Source: Paraburkholderia fynbosensis
Lineage (GTDB): Bacteria > Pseudomonadota > Gammaproteobacteria > Burkholderiales > Burkholderiaceae
Assembly (NCBI RefSeq): GCF_902859935.1
Contig: NZ_CADIKI010000009.1
Location: 124,001 to 188,000 of the forward strand
Direction of reading: 5' to 3'
Length of the DNA: 64,000 bases
Positions 16,655 through 26,269 of the stretch are shown piece by piece. The notes beneath the pieces were generated by a model that was not told where the DNA came from, did no database searches, and saw nothing but the letters and a program-made list of their open reading frames with translations. Both the position numbers and the translations under genes were made by a program. Position 1 is the first letter of the stretch. Every line of letters begins with the position of its first letter.

Positions 16655-18763
16655 TTACGGTTCGCAAGCCACCAGCGCGTGCAGTTCGTCGATATTGAAC
16701 GGCTTTGCCAGAATCGCCACGCCGAGGCGTCGCGCGCGTTCGAGTTCGTCGGCGTAGCCGGTCATCAGCGCGATCCTCTGCGACGGCCACGCGCTGCGGA
16801 CTTTTTCCGCGAGATCGATCCCGTTCAGTTTGCCGGGCATCTGGATATCGGACAGCACGAGTTCGAAACGCGCGCCGCCGTTCAACACATCGAGCGCCTG
16901 ATCGGCGGTCGGCTCATGGCGTACTTCGCAGCCGAAGGTCTCCAGCACCGCCATCACGCCGGCCGCCACGTCCTCATTGTCTTCCACCAGCAACACGACG
17001 CCGGACGGTGTCGGCGCCGGCTGCTGCAGGAGTTCGTCCGCCGTCGCCTTGCGCTCGCGATAACGCGGCAGATAAAGCCGCACCGTGGTGCCGCTGCCTG
17101 GCACGCTGTCGATCTTCGCAGTGCCGCCCGCCTGTTCGCACATCGACAGCACCTGCGCGAGACCAAGCCCGGTGCTCGAGCCGCGCAGCTTGGTGGTGAA
17201 AAGCGGCTCGAACGCGCGGCGCGCGACGGCTTCGGGCATGCCCTCGCCGTCGTCGGAACAGGCGATCACCACGTATTCGCCATCGGGCAGCAAGGTATCG
17301 CTGCCGACTAGCCGGCTGTTCTGGCAGCGAATCACAAAGCGGCCGCCGCGCGGCATCGCATCGCGCGCGTTGACGGCCAGGTTCATGATCGCGAATTCGA
17401 GGTCGGTCGGATCGGCCAGCACCGGCCACACGTTGTCGACCATGTTCAACGCGAGCTCGACGGTGTCGCCGAGCGCCGCGTCGATCAGCGGCGCAGCGGT
17501 AGGCAGCCAGCGCGCGAGGTCGACCGCCTCCTGTTTGAGCGGCTGCTTGCGCGCGACGCTCAGCAGGCGCCGCGTCAGCGCTTCGGCGGTGGCGGTGGCG
17601 CGCTCCACCGCGAGCACTTCCTTTTCGAGGTTGTTGTAATGTTTGAGCCGCGCGAGCTCCGTGTTCGCGGAGACCACCATCAGCAGGTTGTTGAAGTCGT
17701 GCGCGACGTTGGCGACCAGATTGCCGAGCGCACCCATGCGTTGCAGTTGACGGCTCGACGCCTCCACGGACAGGCGCATTGCCACTTCGCCTTGCCAGCG
17801 TTCCCACGCGCGCCGCTCGCCGGCGAGTTGCCGCAGCGAATAGAACACCAGCAGCCAGATCGCGAAGCAAGGCACGGCAGTGAGCGCCGCGATCAGCACG
17901 AAATGCCGGCGCCATGCGCTCGCGATCGACGAGATCGCATACGCGCTTACCACATAGAGCGGATAGTCGCCGACGCGGCGAAACGCAAGCAGCCGTTCGA
18001 CGCCATCCACGGTCGAATGCAAACGGACGTGGCCGAACAGCTGCTTGTCGCGCAGCGCCGCGCTGAACGCACTGCGCGAGGTCGGCTTCGCGCCCGCCGG
18101 CCACGGTGGATAGCGCACCAGCAGGCTGCCGTCCTGGCGATACAGAGCCAGCACGAGCGACGGATCGCCCTCGGTCAGTTCGCGGTAGAAGCGCGAAAAG
18201 TACTCGTTACGTAGCGCCACCGACACCGCGCCGATGAACTGCCCGTCCGCGCCCGAGCGGCCGATCATCGTGGTGAACACGTTAGTCTTCGACACCGGCC
18301 CGAACATCGGCAGCGAGAAATACGGCTGCGGGCGCATCGCTTTCGCGGTCATGAAATCTTCGCGCTGACTGATCGACATGGCCGGCGCGGGATACGCGAG
18401 GCTCGACACCAGCAGGTCGCCCCGCGCGCCGAGCACATAGATCGACGACACCTGCGGAAAGTCGCCACCGACTTCGCGCAGGCGTTCGTGCAATTCGGCT
18501 TCGCGCGCGCGGATCTGCGCGTCGTCCGCGCTGCCTAGCAATTCGACGATGCGCGAAGCCATCTGCCGATTCAGGTCCATCACCTTGACGGCCTGCTCTT
18601 CGGTCACGCGCGCGAGCCGGTCGATCATGTTGTTCGAATCAGCAATGCGGCGCTGGTAGTCGAAGTAGCCGTAACCCGCGAGGCAGGCAAGCGGAAACAC
18701 AATCGACACGGCCAGCACGATCAGTAGCATGCGCCGCGTCGCCGCGAAATTGCGTGATGGCAT
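16655..18763 (-). CDS. Membrane hybrid sensor histidine kinase with C-terminal receiver
   Basis: The protein has 702 residues. TM1 (about 12-32) and TM2 (about 287-310) enclose a periplasmic Cache-like sensor domain (VSSIYVLGARGDLLVSS, IGRSGADGQFIGAVSVAL). The kinase core has the phospho-acceptor His355 in NVAHDFNNLL, the N-box around 461-468, D-D-G-E-G near 504 and the GSSTGLGL box. A receiver domain (about 588-700) has Asp639 in LSDIQMPG and Lys in LAKPFN. The H-box with DFNN marks the HisKA group of hybrid kinases. No separate response regulator is adjacent. The ATG at 18763 is preferred to one at 18874. Confidence 0.9.
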   Translation of the reverse strand: MPSRNFAATRRMLLIVLAVSIVFPLACLAGYGYFDYQRRIADSNNMIDRLARVTEEQAVKVMDLNRQMASRIVELLGSADDAQIRAREAELHERLREVGGDFPQVSSIYVLGARGDLLVSSLAYPAPAMSISQREDFMTAKAMRPQPYFSLPMFGPVSKTNVFTTMIGRSGADGQFIGAVSVALRNEYFSRFYRELTEGDPSLVLALYRQDGSLLVRYPPWPAGAKPTSRSAFSAALRDKQLFGHVRLHSTVDGVERLLAFRRVGDYPLYVVSAYAISSIASAWRRHFVLIAALTAVPCFAIWLLVFYSLRQLAGERRAWERWQGEVAMRLSVEASSRQLQRMGALGNLVANVAHDFNNLLMVVSANTELARLKHYNNLEKEVLAVERATATAEALTRRLLSVARKQPLKQEAVDLARWLPTAAPLIDAALGDTVELALNMVDNVWPVLADPTDLEFAIMNLAVNARDAMPRGGRFVIRCQNSRLVGSDTLLPDGEYVVIACSDDGEGMPEAVARRAFEPLFTTKLRGSSTGLGLAQVLSMCEQAGGTAKIDSVPGSGTTVRLYLPRYRERKATADELLQQPAPTPSGVVLLVEDNEDVAAGVMAVLETFGCEVRHEPTADQALDVLNGGARFELVLSDIQMPGKLNGIDLAEKVRSAWPSQRIALMTGYADELERARRLGVAILAKPFNIDELHALVACEP

Positions 18764-19143
18764 CGGGAAATCGACTGCAACACGTTCCACACGCTGCACG
18801 GCACGATCTCCATGAAATTTGAAAACAGTCCAAAAGCACAATGCCCCATACGCCTCGTACAGGCGTTTTTGCACGCGATGGGCCGCGCACGTGCTCGAGC
18901 GCTGTGTCCCTTTGTCTGGAATTTACCGCACTTCCGTCGTTCTTCCAAAGCGTCTTGAAGGCGCGGCGGGCGTCACTGCATGAGCGTCACTGCGGGCACG
19001 TGGATTGCTGAACCACCCTGCATCCCCCACGCATTCGAGCGAATTTTGCAGCGCAGCGCGGCAGGCACTCGTCCGACCTCGCCTCGCGCGCAGACACTCC
19101 ATGCCAACACGTGGGCCCAACCTGTTCCGCGAGAGACCCGACC
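18764..19143. other. 380-bp divergent region between the hybrid kinase and the Rieske-FAD reductase
   Basis: The region holds the leaders of two divergent genes. On the plus strand a good sigma-54-type site lies at 18995-19009. No gene is seen in it. Confidence 0.5.
18995..19009 (+). promoter_or_regulatory. Candidate sigma-54 promoter of the Rieske-FAD reductase
   Basis: GGCAC-GTGGA-TTGCT matches the -24/-12 consensus (TGGCACG-N4-TTGCW) at every position except the first T (here G). The expected start of transcription would be near 19020, about 120 bp before the gene. Seen in sequence; activity is inference, since no enhancer-binding regulator is encoded nearby. Confidence 0.45.
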
Positions 19144-20745
19144 ATGTCCACGACTGCCCGCCACGTCGCCCAGTTATCGCAATTGCGCGCGGACCGAGCC
19201 GAGCGCGTCGAGGTGGAGGGCGAGGCCATCCTGCTGGTGCGCGACGGCGACACGGTACATGCGTACGCCGCCGATTGCCCGCACGCGGGCGGCCCGCTCG
19301 AACAAGGCGCGCTTTGCAACGGGCGGATCATCTGTCCGTGGCACAAGGCGAATTTCGATGCCGCCACCGGCAACTTGCTCGAACCGCCCGCGCTCGTCGC
19401 GCTCGATCGTTATCCGGTCGCGGTGAGCGGCGACGACGTGATGGTCACGCCGCACAAACTCTCGCAACCGGTACGGGGCGCCGCCGCGCGCGAGCCGCAC
19501 TACGCAGTAATCGGCGCGGGGGCGGCGGGTGCCGCGGCCTGCGCTGCATTGCGCGAACGCGGCTTCGACGGCCGCATCACGCTGATCGGCGACGAGCCGC
19601 ATGCGCCCTACGATCGCACCGCGCTGAGCAAGTTCGTGCCGTCGTCCGAAATGGCGCCCGCCGATGTGCCGCCGCTTCTCGCACCCGACTGGCTGGAGCA
19701 GCACGGCATCGAACGGATCGTCGCGAAGGTTGCGCGCCTCGATGTCCCCGCGCGCACGATCCATTTCGAAACCGGCGGATCGCTCAGCTACGACACCGCA
19801 TTGCTCGCCACTGGCAGCGTGCCGAAGCTCCCCGCGATTCCCGGTTGCGAATTGGGCGGCGTGCACGTGCTGCGCAATCTCGACGACGCTGCCGCATTGG
19901 TCGACGCGCTTGGCGACGACGCGCAACAGCCCCAGGTGGCGATCCTCGGCAGCAGCTTCATCGGCCTGGAAACGGCGTCCGCGTTGCGCAAGCGCGGCAC
20001 GCGGGTAACCGTGATTTCGCCCGACAAGGTGCCGTTCGCGAAACAGTTCGGCGAGCGCGCAGGCGCGATGTTCCGCGCGTTGCACGAAGACAATGGCGTG
20101 GTGTTTCATCTCGACGCGAAGGTCGCGTCGCTCGAAGGTGAGGAAGGCAACGTACATCAGGTGATGCTCGAAGGCGGCGAGCACGTCGCCGCCGACGTGG
20201 TGCTGCTGGGCACGGGCGTCGCGCCGGCCACCGGCTTTGTCGAGGGCTTGCCGTTGCAGAAGGATGGCGGTGTGATCGTCAATGCGGGCATGCAGGCCGC
20301 GCCGGGTCTCTATGCGGCAGGCGATATCGCGGTCTTTTCCTTGCACGAGAATCAGGAGCCGTTGCGTGTCGAACACTGGCGCGTCGCGCAGCAGCACGCG
20401 CGGATCGCTGCCGGGAACATGTGCGGCGCGCGCAACCGCTATGCCGGCATGCCGTTTTTCTGGACCTATCACTACGGCAAGCGCTTCGAATATCTTGGCC
20501 ATGCCAACGAGTGGGATGAGATCGTCGTCGATGGCGAAATGGAGCGTCAGCAATTCGTCGCGTTGTATCTGAAAGACGGCAAGGTGGCCGCCGTGCTCGC
20601 GTGCGAGCGCGAAGCGCTCACCGCGCGTTTGATCGACGCTATGGGGCGGGAATTGTCGCGCGATGCCGCGCTTGCGATGATCGCGGCGGAGCATGCGTCG
20701 CGCGTCGATGACCGCGATGCCGCGCCACTTCCCACATTGGATTGA
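19144..20745 (+). CDS. Rieske [2Fe-2S] domain fused to FAD/NAD(P)H-dependent oxidoreductase (AIF-like)
   Basis: The protein has 533 residues. A Rieske domain fills about residues 8-105, with cluster ligands Cys45-x-His47 and Cys64-x2-His67 (CPHAGG, CPWHKANFD). A pyridine nucleotide-disulfide reductase module follows: FAD-binding VIGAGAAGAAAC near 121, NAD-binding ILGSSFIGLETA near 275, and the second FAD motif GLYAAGDIA. The C-terminal reductase domain carries WTYHYGKRFEYLG. The order matches AIFM3-type and ferredoxin-reductase-like proteins. The electron acceptor is unknown. A 60-aa gene follows after 21 bp. The ATG at 19144 opens the Rieske domain. Confidence 0.92.
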   Translation: MSTTARHVAQLSQLRADRAERVEVEGEAILLVRDGDTVHAYAADCPHAGGPLEQGALCNGRIICPWHKANFDAATGNLLEPPALVALDRYPVAVSGDDVMVTPHKLSQPVRGAAAREPHYAVIGAGAAGAAACAALRERGFDGRITLIGDEPHAPYDRTALSKFVPSSEMAPADVPPLLAPDWLEQHGIERIVAKVARLDVPARTIHFETGGSLSYDTALLATGSVPKLPAIPGCELGGVHVLRNLDDAAALVDALGDDAQQPQVAILGSSFIGLETASALRKRGTRVTVISPDKVPFAKQFGERAGAMFRALHEDNGVVFHLDAKVASLEGEEGNVHQVMLEGGEHVAADVVLLGTGVAPATGFVEGLPLQKDGGVIVNAGMQAAPGLYAAGDIAVFSLHENQEPLRVEHWRVAQQHARIAAGNMCGARNRYAGMPFFWTYHYGKRFEYLGHANEWDEIVVDGEMERQQFVALYLKDGKVAAVLACEREALTARLIDAMGRELSRDAALAMIAAEHASRVDDRDAAPLPTLD

Positions 20746-20766
20746 TTACCTGAAGGAGAAACCGTT

Positions 20767-20949
20767 ATGACAGCACATAAGGAAAAGCACCCGCACGCCG
20801 ACAAGAGTGAAAAGCAGATCGACAAAGAGGTCGAGGACAGCTTTCCGGCCAGCGATCCGCCATCCACCGGCGGCACCACCAAGATCGTGCCTGACAAGGA
20901 GGCGGCGGCCAAGGACAAATCTTCGGCAGGCAAACCAGCTCGCCGTTGA
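20767..20949 (+). CDS. Small hydrophilic protein with the SFPASDPPS motif
   Basis: The protein has 60 residues, very rich in Lys, Asp, Glu and Ser, with the conserved core VEDSFPASDPPSTGG. Short proteins with this core occur in many alpha- and beta-proteobacteria and have no known function; the composition suggests a disordered, stress-related protein. AAGGAG lies 8 bp before the ATG. It is 21 bp after the Rieske-FAD reductase, so the two probably share a transcript, and a strong terminator follows. Confidence 0.8.
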   Translation: MTAHKEKHPHADKSEKQIDKEVEDSFPASDPPSTGGTTKIVPDKEAAAKDKSSAGKPARR

Positions 20950-20986
20950 GACGTTGCGCGTCGGTCTCGACGTAGCGCATCGTCGC

Positions 20987-21017
20987 TGCCCGCCGCCTTC
21001 TGTCGGCGGGCATTTTC
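20987..21017 (+). terminator. Rho-independent terminator after the Rieske-FAD/small-protein operon
   Basis: A perfect 9-bp GC-rich stem (TGCCCGCCG at 20987-20995 with CGGCGGGCA at 21004-21012) closes an 8-nt loop and is followed by TTTTCTTG. It ends the plus-strand operon. Confidence 0.8.
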
Positions 21018-21084
21018 TTGCGTTTATGCATTTGCGGTTTGGCTTCTTCCGGTCCATGCCGGGCGCGGCAGGCGCAACAGGCCG

Positions 21085-23109
21085 TCAGCCATCGGCCATC
21101 ACCACCTCCCCTTCCACCACCTTCGCCGCATCGATCCGCCGGCAAGCCGCCAGCACTTCCTGCAACGATGTCGCGTAACACGCCGCGCCTATCGCGCTCT
21201 GCAGATCGGCGCTCCACTTCTCTGTATGCTCCGCCGCCCACAAACCGACCACGATCGACACGTTCGGCATGCGCGCGCGAATGCGCCTCACCATATAGCG
21301 CAAATGCGAAGGAATGCCATCGATCTGCAAATAGAAAATGCAGACGATCCCCACATCGTCCGCGTCGAGCGTGTCGATCGACGCACGCGACGCGGCCTCG
21401 TGCGGCAGCGAACGTGCTGCAAACCCATGCTTGCCCAGCAACTGCAACAGGAGCGTCGTCGCCAGCGAATCGAGCGGCCCGCGTCCGGGAATGCACAAGA
21501 CCCGGCGATTGACGGCGTGACTTGCCGCAGGAGGCTCGTTGGTCGCGCTGCTGTCCGGCGTCGTTCGCGTCGGCCCGACGGCGGCAAGCGTGCGCTGCGT
21601 TTCAAGCTCCGGCTGCGCCTCCATATCCGAGGGCGCCATCGGTCCCACCGCGCTCCAGTTTTCCTCCACCGCGAGCGGCGCCGGCTCGCGGTCTTCGTAG
21701 CCGTCCAGACCATCGACCAGATCGTTGATCGTCGCTTCGATCCGCGCCAGTTGCGGCGCGGTCACACTGCCGCGCATCACGTCGTTCGCCGCGAGCTGCA
21801 GGCCCTTGATGGCCACGTCGTCGTAATACGACGACAACGAGCAATCGCGCAGCAACGTCTCGGCTTGCTCGACCGCTTCGTCCGGATCGCCGGCCAGCGC
21901 CCGCTGGTAGAAGTTTTCGACGGGCGTCAGCGCCGGCTGGTCGCCGAGCAATACGTCGAGAAACTCCAGACGCCGCACATGCCGGCCGAGCACCAGCAGA
22001 CACAAGGTGAGCGGCGTCGAGAGGATCAGCCCTATCGGCCCCCAGATCCAGCTCCAGAAAATCGCGGCCACCACGACCGAGAACGGCGACAGCCCCGTGC
22101 TGCGTCCGTAGAGCAGCGGCTCGACCACCTGCCCCACCAGCAACTCCACCGTGACGAACAACGCCAGCGACCAGAGCGCCATCGCCCAGCCAGGACTCAC
22201 GGCGGCGGCGAGCGCGGTCGCGAGCGTAGCCGAAATCCAGATGCCGACATACGGAACTAGCCGCAACAGCGCGGCGAGAATGCCCCACAGGATCGGACTC
22301 GGCACGCCGATCAGAAACAGCCCGCTGCCGATCACCACGCCCACGCCCGCGTTCAGCCCGAGTTGCGACACGAAATACCGGCTCAAACGCCGCGCGGCCT
22401 CGTCCATGACCATGGTCGTGCGGTGGAGGTCGCGCGAGCCGAACAGACGAATCGCGCGGTCGCGCAGGTCGTCGCGTTGCAGCAGGATCACCACCATCAC
22501 GACGAATACGATGAACGCGGTTTCGAGCGGACTGATGGCCGGCGACAGCACGCGCCGCGCGAGTTCGAATGGGGTGGGTACCGGCTCGCGCACTTCGACC
22601 GGCACGGCGGCCGGTGCATGAGCGCCGGAGGCGGCCGCCGCGCCGCGCGGCGCAACGGGCTGCGGCGGTTCGACGGTCGCGCGTTGCAAGGCCTGACCGG
22701 CCGCGCCGGCGATGCGGTCCAGCTTGCCGATCGTTACGCTGTGCACCGTTTCCATCTTGCGTTCGATGGTGGCCTGATAGCGCGGCATGCCGGCGGCGAG
22801 ATTGGTCAGTTGCGTGGCGATCACGGCGGCAAGCATCGCGATGACCGATACCGACATGACGACAGCCGCAAACACGGACGCGACATGGCCCAGCTTCAGC
22901 CTGCCCAGCGAATCGACCAGCGGCGCGACGAGAAAGCTGAGCAAAATCGCGAGCGTGATTGGAATCAGCACGGCGCTCGCGAAATACAGGCACGCGACGA
23001 CGGTGACGCCGACACCGAGCGCGACCAGTCCGTCGATGCCGAATGCGGCGGGCGGCGCCTGTATGCGCGTGGCGGGTCTCGTGCCGCGCGGATCGGGTAA
23101 GTCCTTCAT
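21085..23109 (-). CDS. AI-2E/PerM-family membrane transporter with extra C-terminal Rossmann-like domain
   Basis: The protein has 674 residues, about twice the usual family length. Residues about 25-430 hold the AI-2E exporter fold: paired helices near the N-terminus, a long soluble segment with a Pro/Ala-rich insert (about 140-185), and the conserved VPYVGIWISATLATALAA and VVAAIFWSWIWGPIGLILSTPL. A tail region with LLGDQPALTPVENFYQRALAGDPDEA follows. From about residue 535 to the end lies a separate alpha/beta domain resembling a B12-binding-type Rossmann fold without the cobalt-ligand DxHxxG motif. The transported substrate is unknown. The ATG at 23109 is in good family context. Confidence 0.85.
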   Translation of the reverse strand: MKDLPDPRGTRPATRIQAPPAAFGIDGLVALGVGVTVVACLYFASAVLIPITLAILLSFLVAPLVDSLGRLKLGHVASVFAAVVMSVSVIAMLAAVIATQLTNLAAGMPRYQATIERKMETVHSVTIGKLDRIAGAAGQALQRATVEPPQPVAPRGAAAASGAHAPAAVPVEVREPVPTPFELARRVLSPAISPLETAFIVFVVMVVILLQRDDLRDRAIRLFGSRDLHRTTMVMDEAARRLSRYFVSQLGLNAGVGVVIGSGLFLIGVPSPILWGILAALLRLVPYVGIWISATLATALAAAVSPGWAMALWSLALFVTVELLVGQVVEPLLYGRSTGLSPFSVVVAAIFWSWIWGPIGLILSTPLTLCLLVLGRHVRRLEFLDVLLGDQPALTPVENFYQRALAGDPDEAVEQAETLLRDCSLSSYYDDVAIKGLQLAANDVMRGSVTAPQLARIEATINDLVDGLDGYEDREPAPLAVEENWSAVGPMAPSDMEAQPELETQRTLAAVGPTRTTPDSSATNEPPAASHAVNRRVLCIPGRGPLDSLATTLLLQLLGKHGFAARSLPHEAASRASIDTLDADDVGIVCIFYLQIDGIPSHLRYMVRRIRARMPNVSIVVGLWAAEHTEKWSADLQSAIGAACYATSLQEVLAACRRIDAAKVVEGEVVMADG

Positions 23110-23368
23110 GTGGCGGATCTGTCCGGTTGCGGGGATATTCGATAAGCTCAGGAATCCGGCGCACGCCGATGGCTTCGCGGCATGCAGGGCGCGTAAGCAC
23201 CGGCATGACGATTGACTACTGGACTTCGGCGCTTCGTCGGCTGCTTCAATGCCGGCTCTTTCGTGTTTCATGACTCGCGCGCAATGCCCGGAGCGAGCAC
23301 GCAGTTCCGTTACCGCTTACCTCCCCACGTCCGGTTTTACGCGCCGCATCGTCCCGCTCGTCACATGC

Positions 23369-23548
23369 CTAGGGTGCGGGGTCGTCGGCAATGGGCCCGC
23401 TTTCGATCGGCGGCGCTTCCTTCTCTATCTCGGCGCGTGCCTGCTCCCAATACTCGTCAGGCGTGCCCTTGGGGTCCGTAGCCTGTTGCCACAGATAGTA
23501 GGCACGCGTGCGAATCTGTTCCTCTTGAGCGGTTGTTTCGTGTTCCAT
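23369..23548 (-). CDS. DUF2934 domain small protein
   Basis: The protein has 59 residues with the DUF2934 pattern I-R-T-R-A-Y-Y-L-W-x(4)-P-x-G-x-P-x-x-Y-W-x-x-A-R-x-E-I-E. Such proteins are small, acidic and widespread in Burkholderia and rhizobia; function unknown. AGGGGTG lies just upstream of the ATG at 23548, which decides the start over longer frames. It is followed by GlgX running in the same direction further left only after the gene's own upstream region, so it is probably transcribed alone. Confidence 0.75.
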   Translation of the reverse strand: MEHETTAQEEQIRTRAYYLWQQATDPKGTPDEYWEQARAEIEKEAPPIESGPIADDPAP

Positions 23549-23642
23549 TTGATCACCCCTGGTTAGACCTCGCAAATACCGACGTCGGCTGTGCCGCGCG
23601 CTCATCGCCGTGGCAATTTCGCGCGCAGCCATCAGCGAGGGA

Positions 23643-23656
23643 GCAAGCCCTGTACC
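23643..23656 (-). promoter_or_regulatory. Weak sigma-54-like site upstream of the DUF2934 gene
   Basis: The minus strand reads GGTAC-N5-TTGC then T, one mismatch from GGCAC-N5-TTGC, with correct GG/GC spacing, about 95 bp upstream of the DUF2934 start. Low confidence alone. Confidence 0.22.
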
Positions 23657-23735
23657 CGCCAATATTTGGCTATGCCCGGCTATACATGGCTATTGCGGCA
23701 GCGCATCCTCGATGCGGGCGCTTCGTCAAAAGTCA

Positions 23736-25952
23736 TCAGGAACTCACGGGCGATTCGCCTTCGTCTGACGTCAGCTGCTCTTGAAGCCGGTCGAACACGC
23801 GCTGCGTCGCGCGGCTCGGCGCTTCGAGTGCGAACAGCAGCAGCGAGCGCCCTGTCACCTGGTACGCGTCGCCCGCGCTGAACTGCGGCAACTCGGCGCG
23901 CACCGGCATGTTGGTGTCGAGCAGACAGGTCCAGTTCGCGCCCTCGGGCACCTCGGGGAGCGTGAAATTAACCACGTCGTGATGCGCGTTCAGCACCAGC
24001 AACAGGGTCGCGTCGGAGGCGAGGCGGCGAATGCCGCTCGCCTGCGCCCGTCCGTCGATCACGAGGCCGAAACAGCGCATCGACGGATCGTCCCATTGTT
24101 CGGGCGAGATATCCGTGCCGTCGGGCGACAGCCAGCGTGCGTCCGTTACGTCCAACGCTTCGTTGTATTCGCCGATCAGAAAGCGCCCGCGCCGCAACAC
24201 CGGCAGACGGTGACGCAACGTGGTGAGGTTCCTGACGAACTCGGTGAGTGCGCGGCCGTCCTCGTCGATTGCTTCCCAGTCGACCCAGCTGATTTCGTTG
24301 TCCTGGCAATACGCATTGTTGTTGCCCCCCTGCGTGCGGCCGAATTCGTCGCCCGCGAGTAGCATCGGCGTGCCTTGCGAGAGCAGCAGCGTGGCCAGCA
24401 GATTGCGTTTCTGCCGCTCGCGTTGCTGGCGAATTTCGGGGTCGTCGGTCGGCCCTTCCACGCCCATGTTCCAGGACTTGTTGTCGGAGTGGCCGTCGTT
24501 GTTGTCCTCGCCGTTGGCTTCGTTGTGCTTGTCGTTGTATGAGACGAGATCGTTCAGTGTGAAACCGTCGTGCGCGGTGATGAAGTTCACGCTCGCCCAC
24601 GGACGCCGCCCGCGATGATTGAACTTGTCGCCCGACGCAGTCAGGCGCGTGGCCAGATCGGCGACCTTGCCTTCGTCGCCTTTCCAGTATTCGCGCACGG
24701 TGTCGCGAAAGCGGTCGTTCCATTCGGCCCAGCCGGGCGGAAAACCGCCCACCTGGTAGCCGCCAGGGCCGCAATCCCATGGCTCGGCAATCAGCCGCAC
24801 GCTGGAGAGCACGGGGTCCTGCCGGCAACTGTCGAGAAAGCCGCCGCCTTCGTCGAAGCCATGCGTTTCGCGGCCCAAAATCGTCGCGAGGTCGAAACGG
24901 AAACCGTCGACCTTCATTTCCGTGACCCAGTAGCGCAGGCTGTCGGTCACCATTTGCAGCACGCGGGGATGCGACAGGTTCAGCGTGTTGCCCGTACCCG
25001 TGTCGTTGATGTAGTAGCGCTGCTCGTCAGGCATAAGCCGATAGTACGAGGCATTGTCGATGCCCTTGAAGGAAATCGTCGGACCACGTTCGTTGCCTTC
25101 GGCGGTGTGGTTGTACACGACGTCGAGAATGACTTCCAGATCCGCCTGATGAAAGCGGTCCACCATCTCCTTGAACTCGCCTACCGAGTCGGTCGAGGAC
25201 GCGAAAAAGCGCGGATCGGCCGCGAAGAAGCCGATCGTGTTGTAGCCCCAGTAGTTGGTGAGGCCTTTGTCCAGCAGATAGCTGTCGTTGACGAAAGTCT
25301 GGATCGGCATCAATTCGACCGACGTCACGCCAAGGTTGCGGATGTAGTCGAGCACGACCTGCTGGCCAAGTCCCGCGAAAGTGCCGCGCAGATTCTCGGG
25401 CACCTCCGGATGACGTTTCGTCAATCCGCGTACATGGGCTTCATAAAAAATCACCCGCTCCCAGGGCAACGCGTTGCGTTCGGGATGGGTCCACGAAAAA
25501 TTGGCATCGACGACCTTGCACTTGGGCACGAAGGGCGCGCTGTCACGTTCATCGAACGACAGATCGCCATCTTCCGAGTCGAGCGTATAGCCGAATATTT
25601 CAGGCGCCCATTTGAGTTCGCCGATGTGCGCTTTCGCATACGGGTCCAGCAGCAGCTTGTTCGGATTAAAACGATGACCGTTTTCCGGCTCGTACGGACC
25701 ATGCACGCGGTAACCGTAGATCGCGCCCGGCTTGAGATTCGGCACGAACACGTGCCAGACCTCATCGGTGTATTCCGGCAGTTCGATGCGTTCTAATTCT
25801 TTGTCGCCGGTTTCATCGAACAGACACAATTCGACCCGCGTGGCGTGCGCCGAGAACAGCGCGAAATTGACGCCGCTTCCGTTCCATGTCGCGCCAAGCG
25901 GAAAAGGCGTGCCTTCCGAAATGCGCGTTGAGTAGTTGGCCTGGGTAGACAT
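23736..25952 (-). CDS. glgX: Glycogen debranching enzyme
   Basis: The protein has 738 residues. An N-terminal CBM48 domain (GSGVNFALFSAHATRVELCLFD) precedes a GH13 barrel with the catalytic nucleophile in VDGFRFDLA, the acid in LIAEPWDCGPGGY, and the transition-state Asp in TAHDGFTL; VVYNHTAEG is the first conserved region. It hydrolyses alpha-1,6 branches of phosphorylase-limited glycogen. The ATG at 25952 begins the family N-terminus, with CAGGA upstream. It stands alone rather than in a glg operon; GlgA is 27 kb away. Confidence 0.95.
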   Translation of the reverse strand: MSTQANYSTRISEGTPFPLGATWNGSGVNFALFSAHATRVELCLFDETGDKELERIELPEYTDEVWHVFVPNLKPGAIYGYRVHGPYEPENGHRFNPNKLLLDPYAKAHIGELKWAPEIFGYTLDSEDGDLSFDERDSAPFVPKCKVVDANFSWTHPERNALPWERVIFYEAHVRGLTKRHPEVPENLRGTFAGLGQQVVLDYIRNLGVTSVELMPIQTFVNDSYLLDKGLTNYWGYNTIGFFAADPRFFASSTDSVGEFKEMVDRFHQADLEVILDVVYNHTAEGNERGPTISFKGIDNASYYRLMPDEQRYYINDTGTGNTLNLSHPRVLQMVTDSLRYWVTEMKVDGFRFDLATILGRETHGFDEGGGFLDSCRQDPVLSSVRLIAEPWDCGPGGYQVGGFPPGWAEWNDRFRDTVREYWKGDEGKVADLATRLTASGDKFNHRGRRPWASVNFITAHDGFTLNDLVSYNDKHNEANGEDNNDGHSDNKSWNMGVEGPTDDPEIRQQRERQKRNLLATLLLSQGTPMLLAGDEFGRTQGGNNNAYCQDNEISWVDWEAIDEDGRALTEFVRNLTTLRHRLPVLRRGRFLIGEYNEALDVTDARWLSPDGTDISPEQWDDPSMRCFGLVIDGRAQASGIRRLASDATLLLVLNAHHDVVNFTLPEVPEGANWTCLLDTNMPVRAELPQFSAGDAYQVTGRSLLLFALEAPSRATQRVFDRLQEQLTSDEGESPVSS

Positions 25953-26269
25953 AGGGGTTCCTGTGGAAGCAAGGGCGCTTGCGCGCATCTTCTAGTGTAG
26001 GCAGTGGATCGGACATGCTGGACGTTCGCTTGAGCGGCGCCCGGTCACGACCTGTCCGTTTCTGCCGACGAACAATCGGCCCGCTAAATTAGCAAAATCC
26101 GGACCTGAGGTAATCGACGCGCAACCCTGGGCGGCGCGGCGGCATGATCGTCCAGCTCGCGGCACAACTCTTGCAGCCAGCAAGCTGAAAGCTGACCGGC
26201 ACTCGTGCGCTGCGGCATGGACTCGCAACGGGCACGCACCACCATGTCAGACACAACAGGGAGAACATC
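25953..26269. other. 317-bp divergent region between glgX and the PRC-barrel gene
   Basis: The region contains the leaders of both genes. A sigma-54-type site lies at 26161-26175 on the plus strand; the centre has an AT-rich patch (CTAAATTAGCAAAAT near 26082-26098). No gene is seen. Confidence 0.5.
26161..26175 (+). promoter_or_regulatory. Candidate sigma-54 promoter of the PRC-barrel gene
   Basis: GGCAC-AACTC-TTGCA fits the -24/-12 consensus with exact spacing; only the base before GG (C instead of T) differs. Transcription would start near 26186, about 84 bp before the ATG. Inference only. Confidence 0.45.
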
